Positions 62,901-64,000 of a stretch of DNA of 64,000 bases are shown piece by piece. Each line of letters begins with the position of its first letter. Position 1 is the stretch's first letter. The stretch lies in contig NZ_CP012996.1 of NCBI RefSeq assembly GCF_001412655.1, forward strand, positions 1,674,001 through 1,738,000, read 5' to 3'. The position numbers were made by a program, and so were the translations under genes. This stretch comes from Pedobacter sp. PACM 27299 (lineage in GTDB: Bacteria; Bacteroidota; Bacteroidia; Sphingobacteriales; Sphingobacteriaceae). The notes under the pieces are model-generated. The model saw nothing but the letters and a program-made list of their open reading frames with translations, was not told where the DNA came from and did no database searches.

Positions 62901-64000
62901 ATAAAATGAAAGCACCTACAATAGCGAAGACGACGGTCTGCGCCATTGGTTTAAACATTTTACCTTCAATTCCAACCAATGTCAGCAAGGGCAGGTAAAC
63001 GATTAGGATGATGATTTCGCCGAAAGCAGCACTATTTCTAATTTTTGAGGAGGCAGTATATACCTCTTCATCCATTTGCTGATTGGTTAATGGAATGCTG
63101 TCTGTACCTTGATTTCTGGTGCTAAGTCTGAAGATGATGGCTTCTACAATAATCACTGCGCCATCTACAATCAGCCCGAAATCTATTGCCCCAAGGCTCA
63201 TTAAGTTCCCGGATACCCCAAAAAGACGCATCATGGAGAAAGCAAATAACATGGATAGTGGAATGACTGAGGCGACGATCAGGCCTGCTCTCCAGTTACC
63301 CAACAACAGTAGCAATACAAATATGACGATCAGTGCACCTTCAATCAGGTTTTTCTGTACGGTACTGATCGATCTGCCGACCAATTCAGTACGGTCAATG
63401 AAAGGTTCAATGACTACTCCTTCAGGCAATGATTTTTGGATCTGTTCAATGCGTCCTTTCACATTTTTGATCACCTCATTGAAGTTTTCACCTTTGAGCA
63501 TGAGTGTGATTCCGGCTACTACTTCACCTTCGCCATCGCGGGTGACAGCACCATATCTGGTGGCAGATCCAAATTGTACGGTAGCCACATCACGGATGAG
63601 AATGGGTACACCACCCATATTTTTTACGACAATCTTTTCAATGTCTGCCAGGCTTTTTACCTGACCTACACCGCGGATGGTATAGGAATTACTTTGCTGT
63701 TCAATATAGGAACCACCAGTATTTTCGTTGTTGTTCTCTAATGCTTTATAAATATCTGCAATGGTAATATTGAGGGAATTAAGCTTATCATTGTCGAGGG
63801 CTATTTCATATTGTTTCACATAGCCACCCCAGCCACTCACCTCAGCAACGCCTTTAGTCCCTGCAAGCTGTGTTCTAACTACCCAGTCCTGTAAAGTTCT
63901 AAGATCTGTAGCATTGTATTTATTTTCATAGCCTTTTTTGGTATGCAATACATATTGATAAATCTCTCCTAATCCAGTGGTAATCGGGGCTAGAGTAGGT
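59995..64000 (-). CDS. CzcA/CusA heavy-metal RND pump fused to a TolC-like outer-membrane factor (5' end outside the window)
   Basis: The reading frame is open to the right edge of the window (the translation past 63948 continues as PTLAPITTGLGEIYQYVLHTKKGYENK), so the first 130 or so residues are missing. Visible RND features include ILIRDVATVQFGSATRYGAVTRDGEGEVV, membrane helices such as LIEGALIVIFVLLLLLGNWRAG, LMSLGAIDFGLIVDGAVIIVE with the conserved Asp, and PVIMTAAVASLGFLPMALS. At codon 61239 the sequence becomes MVKSLFIIGLIGLTSFSSINTAAAQ, a signal-like segment, followed by a 400-residue TolC-type domain (LDSIIAMAVNNNLKLKSA, TQTFSWPGLYKN). An uninterrupted chain would be about 1450 residues. 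Fused pump-TolC proteins are annotated in many Bacteroidota. It begins the leftward metal-resistance cluster. Confidence 0.9.
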   Translation of the reverse strand, partial: PTLAPITTGLGEIYQYVLHTKKGYENKYNATDLRTLQDWVVRTQLAGTKGVAEVSGWGGYVKQYEIALDNDKLNSLNITIADIYKALENNNENTGGSYIEQQSNSYTIRGVGQVKSLADIEKIVVKNMGGVPILIRDVATVQFGSATRYGAVTRDGEGEVVAGITLMLKGENFNEVIKNVKGRIEQIQKSLPEGVVIEPFIDRTELVGRSISTVQKNLIEGALIVIFVLLLLLGNWRAGLIVASVIPLSMLFAFSMMRLFGVSGNLMSLGAIDFGLIVDGAVIIVEAIIFRLSTRNQGTDSIPLTNQQMDEEVYTASSKIRNSAAFGEIIILIVYLPLLTLVGIEGKMFKPMAQTVVFAIVGAFILSMTYVPMMAALFLSKNTQHKRNISDKIMDAMLRIYQPALKAVLKFKKLTVAAAILMFAITLWVFNNMGGEFLPQLEEGDLAVEISMSQGTSLTQVVETFGKAEKILKEQFPEVKQVVTRIGSAEIPTDPMPVERGDMMVAMKPKEQWTSAKTKEEMSEKMEAALSILPGVNIEITQPMQMRFNELMTGVRQDVAIKIYGEDLDVLTQQANKIAKLITPVPGVNEPFVEQVTGLPQIVVEYDRDKIAQYGLSIAEVNTLLKTAFAGNTAGVIFEGEKRFEMVVRLQRDLRENISSIENLYIPLPSGNKVPLNQVASITLKNAPAQISREDGKRRIYVGFNVKGRDVERTVSEIQSILNEKLKLPSGYYLTYGGQFENLTKAKNRLSIAVPIALILIMGLLYMTFKSFSQTILIFTAIPLSAIGGVFALILRDMPFSISAGVGFIALFGVAVLNGIVLIGYFNQLKEEGMTDIYQRVIEGTKVRLRPVIMTAAVASLGFLPMALSGSAGAEVQKPLATVVIGGLLSATLLTLFVLPCLYLLFSRKREENEKSNSYPMVKSLFIIGLIGLTSFSSINTAAAQSKPLSLDSIIAMAVNNNLKLKSAKLGIAQSKALQKSGFDPAKTEFALAQDPTSGGGNDNSINVTQTFSWPGLYKNQHKVLKMETALTEKAFNYSRAEIVKDTKSAYYNYLYYLQTLKVLNFQDSIYQNFIKKAEIRHKSGETSNLELMTARNKYQEVQALKNAAAAELKIQELNLQQLLNTRSPIVLASTDLPLLTALKLDSAGKILNPMLSYQEQQVAIANAKIALQKSKAMPDFSLGYSQQMVIKSFNPANIDRSYTPGTRIAGMQVGIAVPLFNGAGRAKVKAEKIAVQMAETDYQNTAREFEIQYEQIFQEYLKNKQILDYYTSVGLKQSKEQLRIAQVSFDLGEIGYMEYVQNISLAIQSNITYLETLNQLNQTTIQLAFIKGE

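Noticed and set aside
1..64000. tRNA, rRNA or CRISPR array
   Set aside because: I found no cloverleaf with a GGTTCGAATCC-like arm, no rRNA-like stretch and no regularly spaced repeat array.

Overview
The window reads as chromosomal DNA of a Bacteroidota bacterium, most likely family Sphingobacteriaceae and probably Pedobacter or a close relative. Two SusC/SusD pairs, a hybrid two-component system, LytS/LytTR regulators, a DUF5117-type metalloprotease, a DUF6266 protein, many secreted glycosidases with Sec or lipoprotein signals, TAnnTTTG-like promoter elements and the near absence of Shine-Dalgarno sequences all support this. The genus is inferred from gene content only.

Left part (1-9.5 kb): a leftward two-gene unit encodes a DUF6266 protein followed by a trypsin-like protease fused to a DNA/RNA non-specific endonuclease, with no signal peptide. 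Upstream of it lies a striking 140-bp nested inverted repeat. Then come a trans-aconitate methyltransferase-like gene, a small YgiN-type monooxygenase, a GH95-related glycosidase broken by a one-base deletion, an unrecognised 416-residue protein, and a decayed Rpn/PD-(D/E)XK transposase-like gene.

Middle part (9.8-24.6 kb): a GH95 enzyme and a GH109-type oxidoreductase-fold glycosidase, the latter flanked by two LacI-type palindromes. Next is a cassette in which a LytS sensor kinase and a LytTR regulator bracket a secreted zinc metalloprotease plus SusC/SusD, which looks like a dedicated peptide or glycopeptide uptake locus. Directly after the LytTR gene, a 624-bp AT-rich insertion is bounded by a perfect 20-bp direct repeat of that gene's 3' end. 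It carries a frameshifted C-terminal remnant of an AlbA_2-type regulator.

Polysaccharide utilization locus (24.7-55.9 kb): a hybrid two-component sensor/AraC regulator, a second AraC regulator, SusC, SusD and a surface lipoprotein are followed by GH2, GH95, GH31, an alginate-lyase-fold lyase, GH29, GH88, a lipoprotein lyase, a second GH29, a PL6 lyase, two beta-helix proteins and a double-domain SGNH plus alpha/beta-hydrolase esterase. Together these suggest surface cleavage by lyases, import by SusCD, and periplasmic removal of alpha-L-fucose, unsaturated uronate, hexose and ester groups. The target would be an acidic, fucosylated, probably acetylated polysaccharide; its identity is inference.

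Right end (56-64 kb): a leftward heavy-metal resistance cluster contains a CzcA/CusA pump fused to a TolC-like outer-membrane domain (its N terminus lies beyond the window), a CzcB-type adaptor, a Fur-family regulator and a His-rich P-type metal ATPase. No rRNA, tRNA, CRISPR array or complete insertion sequence was seen.
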